DNA of 51,762 nt from Amycolatopsis taiwanensis DSM 45107 (GTDB lineage Bacteria > Actinomycetota > Actinomycetes > Mycobacteriales > Pseudonocardiaceae), in NCBI RefSeq assembly GCF_000519205.1, contig NZ_JAFB01000050.1, forward strand, positions 1-51,762. Reading direction: 5' to 3'. The notes beneath the pieces are model-generated. The model saw nothing but the letters and a program-made list of their open reading frames with translations, made no database searches and was not told where the DNA came from. Position numbers and translations under genes: made by a program. Below, piece after piece: positions 16,472 to 24,941 of the stretch (the stretch's first letter is position 1; every line of letters starts with the position of its first letter).

Positions 16472-17566
16472 ATGTCCGCTATACCGCCCGTGACCTTGGA
16501 GCACATTCGCCGCGTACCCAAGGTGCTGCTGCACGACCATCTCGATGGCAGCCTGCGCCCGGAGACCGTGGCCGAACTGGCCGACACGACCGGTTACCGT
16601 GGCCTGCCCACCACCGATGTCGGCGAACTCGGCCGGTGGTTCCGCGAGGCCGCGGATTCCGGGTCCCTGGTGTCCTACCTGGAGACCTTCGCCCATACCT
16701 GCGGGGTCATGCAGACCGAGGACGCGCTGGTCAGGGTCGCCGCGGAGTGCGCGGAGGATCTCGCCGACGACGGCGTCGTCTACGCCGAAGTCCGATACGC
16801 CCCGGAGTTGTTCGTCGAGCGGGGGCTGACTCTCGACGCGGTCGTGGAGGCCGTCCAGGAGGGGTTTGCGCAGGGTGAGCGCCGGGCCGCCGAACGGGGG
16901 AAATTCATCCGAACGGGGACTCTTCTGTGTGCAATGCGTCAGCACGCCCGGGCGCAGGAGATCGCCGAAATCGCGGTCCGTTACCGGGACACCGGGGTGG
17001 TCGGATTCGATATCGCCGGACCCGAGGCCGGATTCCCGCCGACCCGGAATCTCGACGCATTCGAATATCTGCGCACGAACAATGCGCATTTCACAATTCA
17101 TGCCGGTGAGGCTTTCGGGCTCGCGTCCATTTGGGAGGCGATCCAGCATTGTGGCGCGGAACGCCTCGGGCACGGGGTGCGCATTGTGGACGACATCAAG
17201 TCCGATCCGGACGGAACGGCGCACCTGGGCCCTCTCGCCAGCTACGTCCGGGATCGCCGGATCCCGCTGGAGATCTGCCCGTCGTCGAACGTGCAGACCG
17301 GGGCGGCGGCCTCCATTGCGGACCATCCGATCGGCCTGCTGGCCAGGCTGCACTTCCGGGTCACCGTGAACACGGACAACCGGTTGATGAGCGGCTGCAC
17401 GGTCTCCAGCGAGTTCGCCGCGCTCGCGGACGCGTTCGGCTACGGCTGGGCGGATCTTCAGTGGTTCACCATCAACGCGATGAAGTCCGCCTTCCTCGAT
17501 TTCGATCTGCGCCTCGCCCTCATCAACAACGTGATCAAACCGGGCTACGCGCCTTTGCTCGCCTGA
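16472..17566 (+). CDS. add: Adenosine deaminase
   Basis: A 364-residue TIM-barrel enzyme converting adenosine or deoxyadenosine to inosine or deoxyinosine. Motifs are LLHDHLDGSLRP (zinc histidines, about 18-29), FTIHAGEAFG (zinc His and catalytic Glu, about 208-217), RLGHGVRI, SSNVQTGA and VTVNTDNRLMS, where the zinc Asp is in TDN, as is common in actinobacterial Add. Start ATG 16472. It completes purine-nucleoside handling beside the importer, cdd and deoA. The cdd-deoA-add neighbourhood next to sdh is also seen in mycobacteria. Confidence 0.95.
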   Translation: MSAIPPVTLEHIRRVPKVLLHDHLDGSLRPETVAELADTTGYRGLPTTDVGELGRWFREAADSGSLVSYLETFAHTCGVMQTEDALVRVAAECAEDLADDGVVYAEVRYAPELFVERGLTLDAVVEAVQEGFAQGERRAAERGKFIRTGTLLCAMRQHARAQEIAEIAVRYRDTGVVGFDIAGPEAGFPPTRNLDAFEYLRTNNAHFTIHAGEAFGLASIWEAIQHCGAERLGHGVRIVDDIKSDPDGTAHLGPLASYVRDRRIPLEICPSSNVQTGAAASIADHPIGLLARLHFRVTVNTDNRLMSGCTVSSEFAALADAFGYGWADLQWFTINAMKSAFLDFDLRLALINNVIKPGYAPLLA

Positions 17567-17638
17567 CGGCCACGCCCCGCGAGTTTGAACGTTGCCGACG
17601 TCTGTGGCGCTCGGTTGGCCGCTTACGCCGTTGCCTTC

Positions 17639-17657
17639 GTTAGCTGTGACAACTAAC
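17639..17657. promoter_or_regulatory. 19-bp palindromic operator-like site upstream of the MFS gene
   Basis: GTTAGCTGTGACAACTAAC is a dyad in which 8 of 9 base pairs match around a central G. The TGTnACA core resembles sites bound by GntR-type (FCD) regulators. A CATAAT hexamer at 17660-17665 could be the -10 of the MFS gene, so a bound protein would block it. No GntR gene is present in the window. Function is inferred. Confidence 0.45.
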
Positions 17658-17699
17658 ATCCATAATGTAGGAGTCGATTCTCACATAATGGGATGGTAG

Positions 17700-18899
17700 A
17701 TGAGCGAGGGTGCGAGAACGGAGAGCAAGAGACGTTGGGGCATCCTCGCCCTCGGCCTGTCCGCGCAGACCGCGAGTTGCGTGTTCCTCTATGGCCTGCC
17801 GTTCCTCGTCCCCGAGATGCACAGCCGATCGCTGGCCGCGGCGGGCACCATCGTCGCCGCACCGAGCATCGGATTGCTGCTCACGCTGATCGCCTGGGGT
17901 GCGGCCGCGGACCGGTACGGTGAGCGGCTGGTCATGGCGCTCGGGCTGGGCGGTTCCGGGCTGCTCCTGCTCGCGACGGCACTGGCCGCGCCGTCGGGTG
18001 CCGGCGAGTTCGTGCTCTTCCTGCTCGCCGGCGCGAGTTCGGCGAGCGTCAACGCGGCCAGCGGCCGGGCGGTGATGGGTTGGTTCGAACCCGCCGAGCG
18101 AGGCACCGCGATGGGCATCCGGCAGACCGCCCAGCCCCTCGGCGTGGGTATCGCCGCGCTCGCGCTGCCACCGCTGGCGCGGCAATGGGGCTTCTACCCG
18201 TCCCTGCTCTTCCCGGCCTGCTTCGCGCTCGTGGTCGCCCTGCTGGTGGCCTGGCTGGCCGCCGACCCACCCCGCCCGCCGAAGCGGCCGGGCGCGGCGA
18301 AACCGGCCTCCCCGTACCGCCATCCCACGCTGTGGCGGCTGCACGGCGCCAGTGCCCTGATGGTGGTGCCGCAGTTCGCGGTGTCGGCGTTCGCGCCGGT
18401 GTATCTGGTGTCGCATCACTGGAGCCCGGTGGCCGCGGGATGGTTCCTCGCCGCGACCCAGGTGCTCGGTGCCGCTGGCCGGCTCGCGTCCGGTTACTGG
18501 TCGGACCGGGTGGGCAGCCGGCTGCGGCCGATGCGGCAACTGGCCGTGGCCAGCGCGGCGGCGCTGCTGCTGGTCGCGCTCGGCGACGTGAGCTGGCTGT
18601 GGCTGGTGCTGCTGGCGCTCGTGCTCGCCGCGGTGATCACCGTGGCGGACAACGGGCTCGGCTTCACCGCTTCCGCCGAGCTGGCCGGATCGGCGTGGGC
18701 CGGCCGGGCGATGGGCGCCCAGAACACCGCGCAGAACCTCGCGGCCTCGCTGACCCCGCCGTTGCTCGGTCTGGTGATCGGCGGTTCAGGGTACGCGCTC
18801 GCCTTCTGCGTCGCCGCGGTCTTCCCGGTGCTGGCGGTCAGCCTCACCCCGGTGCACGCCGAGGCCAGGGCGAGGCGCACCAGTGAGGTCCCGGCGTAG
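17700..18899 (+). CDS. Major facilitator superfamily transporter
   Basis: A 399-residue integral membrane protein with about twelve hydrophobic segments. The motif-A-like loop GAAADRYGERLVMALGLGGSG (about 63-83) follows segment 2, and the second half has a matching loop SGYWSDRVGSRLRPMRQL (about 262-280). This is the two-times-six MFS layout. MGWFEPAERGTAMGIRQTAQPLG is typical of the CynX/NarK-like MFS branch, so an anion or small organic acid substrate is possible but not shown. The ribosome binding site is weak (GGGATGG). It is followed by a clean hairpin and preceded by a palindromic site. Confidence 0.85.
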   Translation: MSEGARTESKRRWGILALGLSAQTASCVFLYGLPFLVPEMHSRSLAAAGTIVAAPSIGLLLTLIAWGAAADRYGERLVMALGLGGSGLLLLATALAAPSGAGEFVLFLLAGASSASVNAASGRAVMGWFEPAERGTAMGIRQTAQPLGVGIAALALPPLARQWGFYPSLLFPACFALVVALLVAWLAADPPRPPKRPGAAKPASPYRHPTLWRLHGASALMVVPQFAVSAFAPVYLVSHHWSPVAAGWFLAATQVLGAAGRLASGYWSDRVGSRLRPMRQLAVASAAALLLVALGDVSWLWLVLLALVLAAVITVADNGLGFTASAELAGSAWAGRAMGAQNTAQNLAASLTPPLLGLVIGGSGYALAFCVAAVFPVLAVSLTPVHAEARARRTSEVPA

Positions 18900-18904
18900 G
18901 TTCG

Positions 18905-18927
18905 AGATCGTCCAATGAGGACGATCT
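18905..18927 (+). terminator. Hairpin downstream of the MFS gene
   Basis: AGATCGTCC (18905-18913), loop AATGA, GGACGATCT (18919-18927): a perfect 9-bp stem starting 5 nt after the MFS stop. There is no T-tract, as is common in high-GC actinomycetes. Confidence 0.65.
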
Positions 18928-19047
18928 GGTCCCGCAAGCTTCGCGCGCTTGGCCCACGGCGCTTACCTTTCAGGTAATTGGCTTGGGTGCCCGGCTTCGG
19001 CAAGATCGGTGATGCTTCCGCGTCACCAACGATCAGAGGAATTCACC

Positions 19048-19503
19048 ATGACGACGACCACGACCACGACCACCCGAGCGGTAGTGGAGGAAGTACTGCG
19101 CCGGATCGCTGAGGGAGACCCCGACCGCGTCGCCGAGTTGTATGCCGACGGGGCGGACTGGAAGCTGGACTGGCCGGAGGCCGAGCACGGCCGCGCCGCG
19201 ACCCCGTGGATCCGGCACCGCTCCACCCGGGCCGACGCGGCCGCCCACTTCCGGGAAATCGCCGAGCACCATGTTCCCGAGGCGGCGGGCACGGTCGTCG
19301 AGCGGATCCTCGTCGACGGCGACGACGCGGTTGTTCTCGGTGAGATCCGTCAGACCGCCCGGTCCACCGGACGTGCCTATCGGTCGCGGTTCGCCCTGCA
19401 CCTCACGGTCGAGGACGGCCTGATCACCCGGCACCACATCTACGAGGACAGCCTCGCCGTCGCCCAGGCCTTCGACGCCGGCTCAGAGACGACCGCGCTC
19501 TAA
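19048..19503 (+). CDS. SnoaL-like / NTF2-fold protein
   Basis: A 151-residue small alpha+beta protein. AVVEEVLRRIAEGDPDRVAELYADGADWKLDWPEA at the start and SRFALHLTVEDGLITRHHIYEDSLAVAQAF at the end are typical of the SnoaL-like/ketosteroid-isomerase-like fold. Members range from polyketide cyclases to uncharacterised proteins, so the substrate is unknown. ATG 19048 follows AGAGGA. The N terminus is unusual: eight consecutive threonines after Met, from an ACG/ACC run that could vary by replication slippage. It appears monocistronic. Confidence 0.75.
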   Translation: MTTTTTTTTRAVVEEVLRRIAEGDPDRVAELYADGADWKLDWPEAEHGRAATPWIRHRSTRADAAAHFREIAEHHVPEAAGTVVERILVDGDDAVVLGEIRQTARSTGRAYRSRFALHLTVEDGLITRHHIYEDSLAVAQAFDAGSETTAL

Positions 19504-19565
19504 CAGGCGCAGAGCCGCCACACATACTGGTCCAATTCGGACAGTCACGCGCGGAGGGCGGCGCG

Positions 19566-19970
19566 CTAACTGCCCGTGCCGGGACTCCGAGTCGGAAGTC
19601 CAACCGACTCCGCACACGTCTGCAAGCGCCTGTCGTAGGTGACGAAGTAGCTCAGCTGTCCACCGAAGACGGCCTGAGCAGTCGCCAGGTGAATGGCGTC
19701 CAGTGAGCGGAGTTCCTGCATCCGGTAGCTCGCGGCGGTGCTTCGCACCAACTCGTCGATCTCGTATCGAGCGATTCGTCCCAGCAGCGCCGGAACCTGG
19801 CTGAGCAGCTCCGGTTCCGTGCGAAGCAGTGCTCTGGGCAGTTCGACCTCGGCCAGCGCAGACGACACGAACATTGCGTCTGGTTGGGTGTTCAGCCAGT
19901 CCGCCAGCGCGTCGCTTTCGGGCTCACGCCGGATGAGCTTCACCAATGCTGCTGTGTCGAGGTAGATCAT
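19566..19970 (-). CDS. vapC: PIN-domain ribonuclease toxin (VapC-like)
   Basis: A 134-residue PIN-fold RNase. The acidic site is visible: Asp in MIYLDTAALVKLI (about 5), a mid-protein Glu near LAEVELPRALL (about 42-44), Asp in RSLDAIHLATAQ (about 93) and Asp in YFVTYDRRLQ (about 113). VapC proteins cleave tRNA or rRNA when their antitoxin is lost. Its ATG overlaps the stop of the upstream antitoxin (TAATG at 19968-19972), the usual coupled VapBC arrangement. The length is normal and no damage is seen. Confidence 0.9.
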   Translation of the reverse strand: MIYLDTAALVKLIRREPESDALADWLNTQPDAMFVSSALAEVELPRALLRTEPELLSQVPALLGRIARYEIDELVRSTAASYRMQELRSLDAIHLATAQAVFGGQLSYFVTYDRRLQTCAESVGLPTRSPGTGS

Positions 19971-20242
19971 TAGAACCGTTCGTCGTCCCGAAGCCGACGG
20001 AGTAGGTCTCCGGCCTCGTGATCGGTCCGGACCGGCCCTTTCGGGTGAGGAATCGGTCCGGTCAGGGTCGCCGGCCGCAGCTTGCCGCTCGCGATCAGCG
20101 CTGACGTCGGACTCGGTTGCGCAGGAATCAGGCGGGCAACGACTGCGCCGCGGTCGGTGATCTCAACCTCCTCGCCGCGTTTCACGCGAGCGAGCACGCC
20201 AGCGGTGTCCTGGTTGAGCTGCCGCACCGGTACCTGAGCCAT
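19970..20242 (-). CDS. vapB: Antitoxin of the Phd/YefM-VapB type
   Basis: A 90-residue antitoxin. The N-terminal DNA-binding part, MAQVPVRQLNQDTAGVLARVKRGEEVEITDRGAVVARLIP, is the Phd/YefM (VapB) signature. The C-terminal part (about 60-90, ending DLLRRLRDDERF) would wrap the toxin. ATG 20242 lies 6 nt after a TACACT -10-like hexamer (minus strand) with no Shine-Dalgarno, so the mRNA may be leaderless. Two direct repeats just upstream are a likely binding site for the complex. Confidence 0.88.
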   Translation of the reverse strand: MAQVPVRQLNQDTAGVLARVKRGEEVEITDRGAVVARLIPAQPSPTSALIASGKLRPATLTGPIPHPKGPVRTDHEAGDLLRRLRDDERF

Positions 20243-20248
20243 GGAGCC

Positions 20249-20272
20249 AGTGTAGTACAGAGACGTAGTACA
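20249..20272 (-). promoter_or_regulatory. vapBC promoter with paired operator repeats
   Basis: GTAGTACA occurs twice in direct orientation (20252-20259 and 20265-20272), spaced 13 bp start to start. The -10-like TACACT (minus strand, 20249-20254) overlaps the first copy and ends 6 nt before the vapB ATG. This placement suits autorepression by the VapBC complex. Binding is inferred. Confidence 0.5.
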
Positions 20273-20300
20273 ACGGCACGCATGGTGCTCCTGGGCCCCG

Positions 20301-21581
20301 CTACTTGCCGCGGACGCGGAGACGGTTTTCGAAGGTCTCGACCAGCTTGCGCCACTCGCTCTGCTCGGTGTCGAAGGGAGCGCTCGGTGCGAGCCGGTTC
20401 GGGTCCGGCCGCAGCACGTAGGACACCAGCCAGCCCAGGCTTTCCGAAGAGGACAGTGCCGCGGACACGGTGTCGTCGTCCGCCCAGTCGGCCGCGTCGG
20501 TGAGCAGCTCCACGGCCAGTTCCAGCTGGGTCGGGTCGATCGCCTCGACACCCTCGCCCAGGTCCTCGGCCAAACCGGCCAGGACGTAGGTGTTGTCGGC
20601 GTCCACATCGATCTCGAGCTCGCCCGCGGTGGCCTTGGTCAGCACCTCGGGCCAGGTGGACACCTCGGCCAGGTCGGTGCCCTGGAACTCGGTGGCATCG
20701 GCGAGCTTGCGGGCCAGCGTCCTCGGCGAGGTGAACACGTCGATCCGGCCTTCGCCGCCGAGGAAGACCGGCTCGTCGTCGAGGTAGCACCGCAGCGTGT
20801 AGTAGTCCTGGTCCGAGGTGGTGATCTTGATCGGGTCGATGCCGACCTCGGCCCAGAACCCGGTCGGCCCTTCCTCCTCGTCCTCCTCGGCGTCGTCGGT
20901 CTCCGCGTCCGAGGTGTCCAGGTCCTCGTCGAGGTCGTCCTCCCGGGCTTCGACCCCGGCCTCCGCCTCCGCGGACTCCTCCAGGAAGGCGGCCAGCTCC
21001 TCGGCGGTTTCCTCCAGCACGGCGGCGTTCACGTCGGGCACCTCGACCAGCGCGTCGATGGCGTCGAGCACGGTGTCCCACTTGTCCGAGACCGCCTCGG
21101 ACAACTCGGCCCACAGCCGCTCGCCCTCACGGCCGGTGAACAGCCGGCCACCCTGGTCGAGCAGGGAGAACGCCTCCGTGGCGTCGAGCACCTCGTGCAC
21201 CTCGTCGAGCTCGCACACGTCGGCCAGCGAGCGCACGATGCTGACGATCTCCGCCAGCTCGCTGATCGTCCAGGTGTCCGGGTCCTCGGCCACCAGCTCC
21301 GGCACGCCGACCAGGTCGTAGGAGTGGTCGTCGTCGGGAATCAGCTCCGGCACGTTCAGCGCGGGCACCACGTGCCAGGCCGGATGGTCGATGAGGTCGT
21401 GCTGGTCCGCGGTACGGATGAACGCGGCCAGATGCGCGGCGTCGGGGAAGGCGTAGAGGTCCTCGTCGTCGCCGAGGAATGCCTCCCACTCCTCGCCGTC
21501 CTCCCGCCAGCGCGGGGCCCAGAGGGTCACCAGGTCCCCCTGTGGCAGCCCGAGTTCGATCGGGACGATGTCCTGTGCCAT
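20301..21581 (-). CDS. Acidic conserved actinobacterial protein of unknown function
   Basis: A 426-residue acidic soluble protein. The N-terminal half (about 1-170) contains LWAPRWREDGEEWEAFLGDDEDLYAFPDAAHLAAFIR. A strongly acidic low-complexity linker follows (about 205-245, runs of Asp/Glu/Ala). A C-terminal domain (about 250-426) contains GFWAEVGIDPIKITTSDQDYYTLRCYLDDEPVFLGGEGRIDVF. Similar proteins are conserved in actinobacteria and some carry a doubtful 'primosomal protein' label. I see no helicase or DNA-binding motif to support that. It is divergent from the DUF3516 helicase gene with a 183-bp shared upstream region. Confidence 0.7.
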   Translation of the reverse strand: MAQDIVPIELGLPQGDLVTLWAPRWREDGEEWEAFLGDDEDLYAFPDAAHLAAFIRTADQHDLIDHPAWHVVPALNVPELIPDDDHSYDLVGVPELVAEDPDTWTISELAEIVSIVRSLADVCELDEVHEVLDATEAFSLLDQGGRLFTGREGERLWAELSEAVSDKWDTVLDAIDALVEVPDVNAAVLEETAEELAAFLEESAEAEAGVEAREDDLDEDLDTSDAETDDAEEDEEEGPTGFWAEVGIDPIKITTSDQDYYTLRCYLDDEPVFLGGEGRIDVFTSPRTLARKLADATEFQGTDLAEVSTWPEVLTKATAGELEIDVDADNTYVLAGLAEDLGEGVEAIDPTQLELAVELLTDAADWADDDTVSAALSSSESLGWLVSYVLRPDPNRLAPSAPFDTEQSEWRKLVETFENRLRVRGK

Positions 21582-21764
21582 TCCAGCCCTCCGGATTACA
21601 CCTGTGTGTGCGAAGCGTACGGCTTTACCGCCGCGCCCGCGACGGCCCCCGTGCCGTTCAGGCCGCCGTGGACGGCCCGGGGCCGCCGGTGGCGGTTGTC
21701 ACGGCCTGCATGCCCGTACCCATGCGTGCGTTTTGCACAACATGACTGGCACGATGGACACATA

Positions 21765-24275
21765 ATGGCACTCACAGACCTTTTACCAGCGAATCCCGAC
21801 CCGGACAACCTCTACGAGGCATTCTCGCAGTGGACGGCCGAGCGCGGTATCGAGTTGTACCCGGCGCAGGAGGAGGCGCTGATAGAGGTCGTCTCCGGGG
21901 CCAACGTCATCGTGTCCACCCCGACCGGCTCGGGGAAGAGCCTGGTCGCCGTGGCCGCGCACTTCGCCGCAATGGCTCGCGGCGTCCGCACCTTCTACAC
22001 CGCGCCGATCAAGGCATTGGTTTCGGAGAAGTTCTTCGCGCTGGTCGACATCTTCGGCGCGGATCACGTCGGCATGATGACCGGCGATTCCAACGTCAAT
22101 CCCGACGCGGAGATCATCTGCTGCACGGCGGAAATCCTGGCGAACATCGCGTTGCGTTTCGGTGATCGGGCGCCGGTGGGCCAGGTGGTGTCCGACGAGT
22201 TCCACTTTTACTCCGAGCCCGACCGCGGCTGGGCCTGGCAGGTGCCGCTGCTGGAACTGCCGCAGGCCCAGTTCGTGCTCATGTCGGCGACCCTGGGTGA
22301 TGTCTCCCTGTTCGAAAAGGATCTGACCCGCCGCACCGGCCGGCCCACCGCGGTGATCACCTCGGCGCAGCGTCCGGTCCCGCTGACCTACCGGTACGCG
22401 CTGACCCCGCTGCACGAGACCATGTCCGAGCTGCTGAGCGGCGGGCAGGCGCCGGTGTACGTGGTGCACTTCTCGCAGGCGGCCGCGGTGGAGCGGGCCC
22501 AGGCGCTGATGAGCATCAACGTCGCCACCCGGGCGGAGAAGGAGGCGATCGCCGACCTCATCGGCGACTTCCGGTTCGCCGCCGGGTTCGGCAAGACGCT
22601 GTCCCGGTTGGTGCGGCACGGGATCGCCGTGCATCACGCCGGGATGCTGCCGAAGTACCGCCGGCTGGTCGAGCAACTCGCGCAGGCCGGGCTGCTGAAG
22701 GTGATCTGCGGGACCGACACTCTCGGTGTCGGTATCAACGTGCCGATCCGGACGGTCGTGTTCTCCGCCCTCACCAAGTACGACGGGGTGCGCCAGCGCC
22801 ATTTGAAGGCGCGCGAGTTCCACCAGATCGCCGGCCGGGCCGGCCGCGCCGGTTACGACACCGACGGCTACGTCGTGGTGCAGGCGCCCGACCACGTCGT
22901 GGAGAACGCCAAGGCGCTGGAAAAGGCGGGCGACGACCCGAAGAAGAAGCGCAAGATCGTCCGGAAGAAGGCACCGGAGGGCTTCGTCAACTGGACGGAG
23001 AGCACTTTCGAGCGGCTCGTCTCGTCGCCGCCGGAGCCGCTGACATCCAGCTTCCAGGTCAGCCATTCGATGCTGCTGAACGTGATTTCCCGGCCTGGTA
23101 GCGCGTTCGACCACATGCGACACCTGCTGGAGGACAACCACGAGGACCGGCCGGCACAGCGCAGGCACATTCGTCGCGCGATCGCGATCTACCGCGCGTT
23201 GCTCGCGGCGGGCGTGGTCGAACAACTGGACGAGCCGGACGAGGAGGGCCGGATCGTCCGGCTGACCGTGGACCTGCAGTTCGACTTCGCGCTGAACCAG
23301 CCGCTGTCGCCGCTCGCGCTGGCCGCGATCGAACTGCTCGACCCCGAGTCGGTGAGCTACCCGCTGGATGTGGTCTCCATTATCGAATCCATTGTGGACG
23401 ACCCGCGCCCGGTGCTTTCCCAGCAGCAGTTCAAGGCCCGGGGTGAGGCGGTCGCCGCGATGAAGGCCGAGGGGATCGAATACGACGAGCGCATGGCGCT
23501 GCTTGACGAGATCACCTACCCCAAGCCGCTCGAAGAGCTGCTGAACGCCGCGTATTCGACCTACCGGCGCGGGCATCCGTGGGTGGAGGACTATCAGCTG
23601 TCCCCGAAATCCGTGGTGCGCGACATGTACGAGCGCGCGATGAATTTCGTGGAGTACATCAATTTCTATTCGCTGGCCCGTTCCGAGGGGCTCGTGCTGC
23701 GCTACCTCGCCGACTGCTACGACGCGCTGCGCCACACGGTGCCGGACGAGGCCAAGACCGAGCCGCTGCAGGACCTGATCGCCTGGCTCGGGGAGCTGGT
23801 GCGACAGGTGGACTCCAGCCTGCTGGACGAGTGGGAGGCCCTGCGGCATCCGGAGGAGCACCTCGGCGAGGCCCGGCCGAGGAGGCCCGAGGGGCGGGTC
23901 GCGCCGATCACCCAGAACGTGCGAGCGTTCCGCGTCATGGTGCGCAACGAGCTGTTCCGGCGCGTGGAGCTGGCTGCGCGGCGGGCGTACGAGGAGCTCG
24001 GCGCGCTCGACGGTGCCTCGGGCTGGGACGCGGTGGAGTGGGAGGCCGCGCTGGAGGAGTACTTCGAGGAGCACAACGACCTCGGCATCGGCCCGGACGC
24101 GCGCGGCCCCAAGCTGCTGATGATCGAGCAGGAGCTCCAGGTGTGGCGGGTCCGCCAGATCTTCGACGATCCCGCCGGACACCACGACTGGGGCATCAGT
24201 GCCGAGGTCGACCTCGCCGCATCCGACGAAGCCGGGGCCGCCGTCCTGCGGATCACCGCGGTCGACCAGCTGTAG
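21765..24275 (+). CDS. DEAD/DEAH-box helicase with C-terminal DUF3516 (Ski2-like)
   Basis: An 836-residue SF2 helicase. Motif I is STPTGSGKS (about 50-58), motif Ia TAPIKALVSEKF, motif II SDEFHFYSEP (DEFH, about 145), motif III LMSATLGD, motifs V/VI GTDTLGVGINVPIRTVVF and FHQIAGRAGRAGYD. The Lys/Arg-rich DDPKKKRKIVRKKAPEG (about 385-400) precedes the DUF3516 region, which carries the family's LNQPLSPLALAAIELLDPES and MNFVEYINFYSLARSEGLVLRYL. The actinobacterial family's role is not settled; RNA or DNA unwinding is inferred from Ski2/Mtr4 resemblance. ATG 21765 has no Shine-Dalgarno; the longer upstream frame overlaps the divergent gene and is rejected. Confidence 0.9.
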   Translation: MALTDLLPANPDPDNLYEAFSQWTAERGIELYPAQEEALIEVVSGANVIVSTPTGSGKSLVAVAAHFAAMARGVRTFYTAPIKALVSEKFFALVDIFGADHVGMMTGDSNVNPDAEIICCTAEILANIALRFGDRAPVGQVVSDEFHFYSEPDRGWAWQVPLLELPQAQFVLMSATLGDVSLFEKDLTRRTGRPTAVITSAQRPVPLTYRYALTPLHETMSELLSGGQAPVYVVHFSQAAAVERAQALMSINVATRAEKEAIADLIGDFRFAAGFGKTLSRLVRHGIAVHHAGMLPKYRRLVEQLAQAGLLKVICGTDTLGVGINVPIRTVVFSALTKYDGVRQRHLKAREFHQIAGRAGRAGYDTDGYVVVQAPDHVVENAKALEKAGDDPKKKRKIVRKKAPEGFVNWTESTFERLVSSPPEPLTSSFQVSHSMLLNVISRPGSAFDHMRHLLEDNHEDRPAQRRHIRRAIAIYRALLAAGVVEQLDEPDEEGRIVRLTVDLQFDFALNQPLSPLALAAIELLDPESVSYPLDVVSIIESIVDDPRPVLSQQQFKARGEAVAAMKAEGIEYDERMALLDEITYPKPLEELLNAAYSTYRRGHPWVEDYQLSPKSVVRDMYERAMNFVEYINFYSLARSEGLVLRYLADCYDALRHTVPDEAKTEPLQDLIAWLGELVRQVDSSLLDEWEALRHPEEHLGEARPRRPEGRVAPITQNVRAFRVMVRNELFRRVELAARRAYEELGALDGASGWDAVEWEAALEEYFEEHNDLGIGPDARGPKLLMIEQELQVWRVRQIFDDPAGHHDWGISAEVDLAASDEAGAAVLRITAVDQL

Positions 24276-24363
24276 TGGAGCAATGAATGTTTGCTTCGAA
24301 ACGCGAGTCCCCTGCGGCTGGCTAGTGCGCTGTTGCCGAGTGTCGTCCGGGACCTGACGCCGC

Positions 24364-24570
24364 GAACCCGCAACTTGCCCTCCTGAATCCGGAGCTCGCC
24401 CTCCTGAACCCGGAGCTCGCCCTCCTGAACCGGGAACTCGCCCGCCCTAACCGGGAAGTCACCCGCCTCAACCGGGAATTCGCCCGCCTGAACCGGGAAC
24501 TCACCTTCCTAAACCGGGGACACGCCCGAACCCGGCGTGTCCCCGCCCCAGGCACGTGTGTCCCCGGTTT
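24364..24570. repeat. 21-nt tandem array with GGGGACACGCC hairpin, locus A
   Basis: Seven 21-nt units (24364-24510, consensus GAACCGGGAACTCGCCCGCC plus T). Then comes a perfect 11-bp stem GGGGACACGCC (24516-24526) and GGCGTGTCCCC (24534-24544) with a 7-nt loop. An inverted echo of the unit edge follows at 24556-24570 (GTGTGTCCCCGGTTT, partner AAACCGGGGACAC at 24511-24523). It fills the 356-bp gap between the helicase gene and the DUF6412 gene. The same unit and hairpin recur at 45.7 kb. Confidence 0.8.
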
Positions 24571-24631
24571 GGGGGTCTGAGTTCCGGGTTGGGGAAGGGG
24601 GAAACGCCGGTACAGCCGGTACAGTGGGGGC

Positions 24632-24895
24632 GTGCCGGTCGGGTTGTGGGCGATCGTTCTGGCGCTGGGCATGGTGCCCGGCGAGCTGATCGCGAATCCG
24701 GCCGGGATGCTGGTGATGGCGTCGGTGCTGGCCGCCGGGCTGGTCGTGATCGTTGCCGCCCGGATCGAGCCACCCACATCGCCGGTCCGAATCTTGGCCC
24801 TCGTCCTTCGCGAACGCTCTCGCCGCACGGCCTTCCTCCCACTCCGCGATCCCGACGCGCCCGGTCGCAGCCGCCCACGGGCACCCGGTCACTGA
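24632..24895 (+). CDS. Small membrane protein, DUF6412-like
   Basis: An 87-residue protein with two hydrophobic stretches (LWAIVLALGMVPGELIA and AGMLVMASVLAAGLVVIVAAR) and a basic C-terminal tail containing RERSRRTAFLPLRDPDAPGRSRPRAPGH. Small proteins of this pattern sit directly upstream of short YidC/Oxa1 paralogues in actinomycetes, as here. GTG 24632 follows a G-rich Shine-Dalgarno-like run. A partnership with the insertase is inferred from linkage only. Confidence 0.7.
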   Translation: MPVGLWAIVLALGMVPGELIANPAGMLVMASVLAAGLVVIVAARIEPPTSPVRILALVLRERSRRTAFLPLRDPDAPGRSRPRAPGH

Positions 24896-24941
24896 CGGAA
24901 TTTCGCGTCCCCCATCTCCTTTCCTCCTCTGGAGTATTGCC

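Noticed and set aside
18928..19047. tRNA-like or small RNA gene in the gap before the SnoaL-like gene
   Set aside because: Short G/C stems are present but no cloverleaf, T-loop GTTCRAN or anticodon arm could be drawn.
21195..21764. Possible 190-residue N-terminal extension of the DUF3516 helicase
   Set aside because: It overlaps the divergent acidic-protein gene, lacks family sequence, and the normal helicase N terminus begins at ATG 21765.
24364..24510. Regular 21-nt repeats that could look like a CRISPR array
   Set aside because: Units are directly adjacent with no unique spacers and no cas genes; they are tandem repeats. The same applies to 14962-15206 and 45734-45838.
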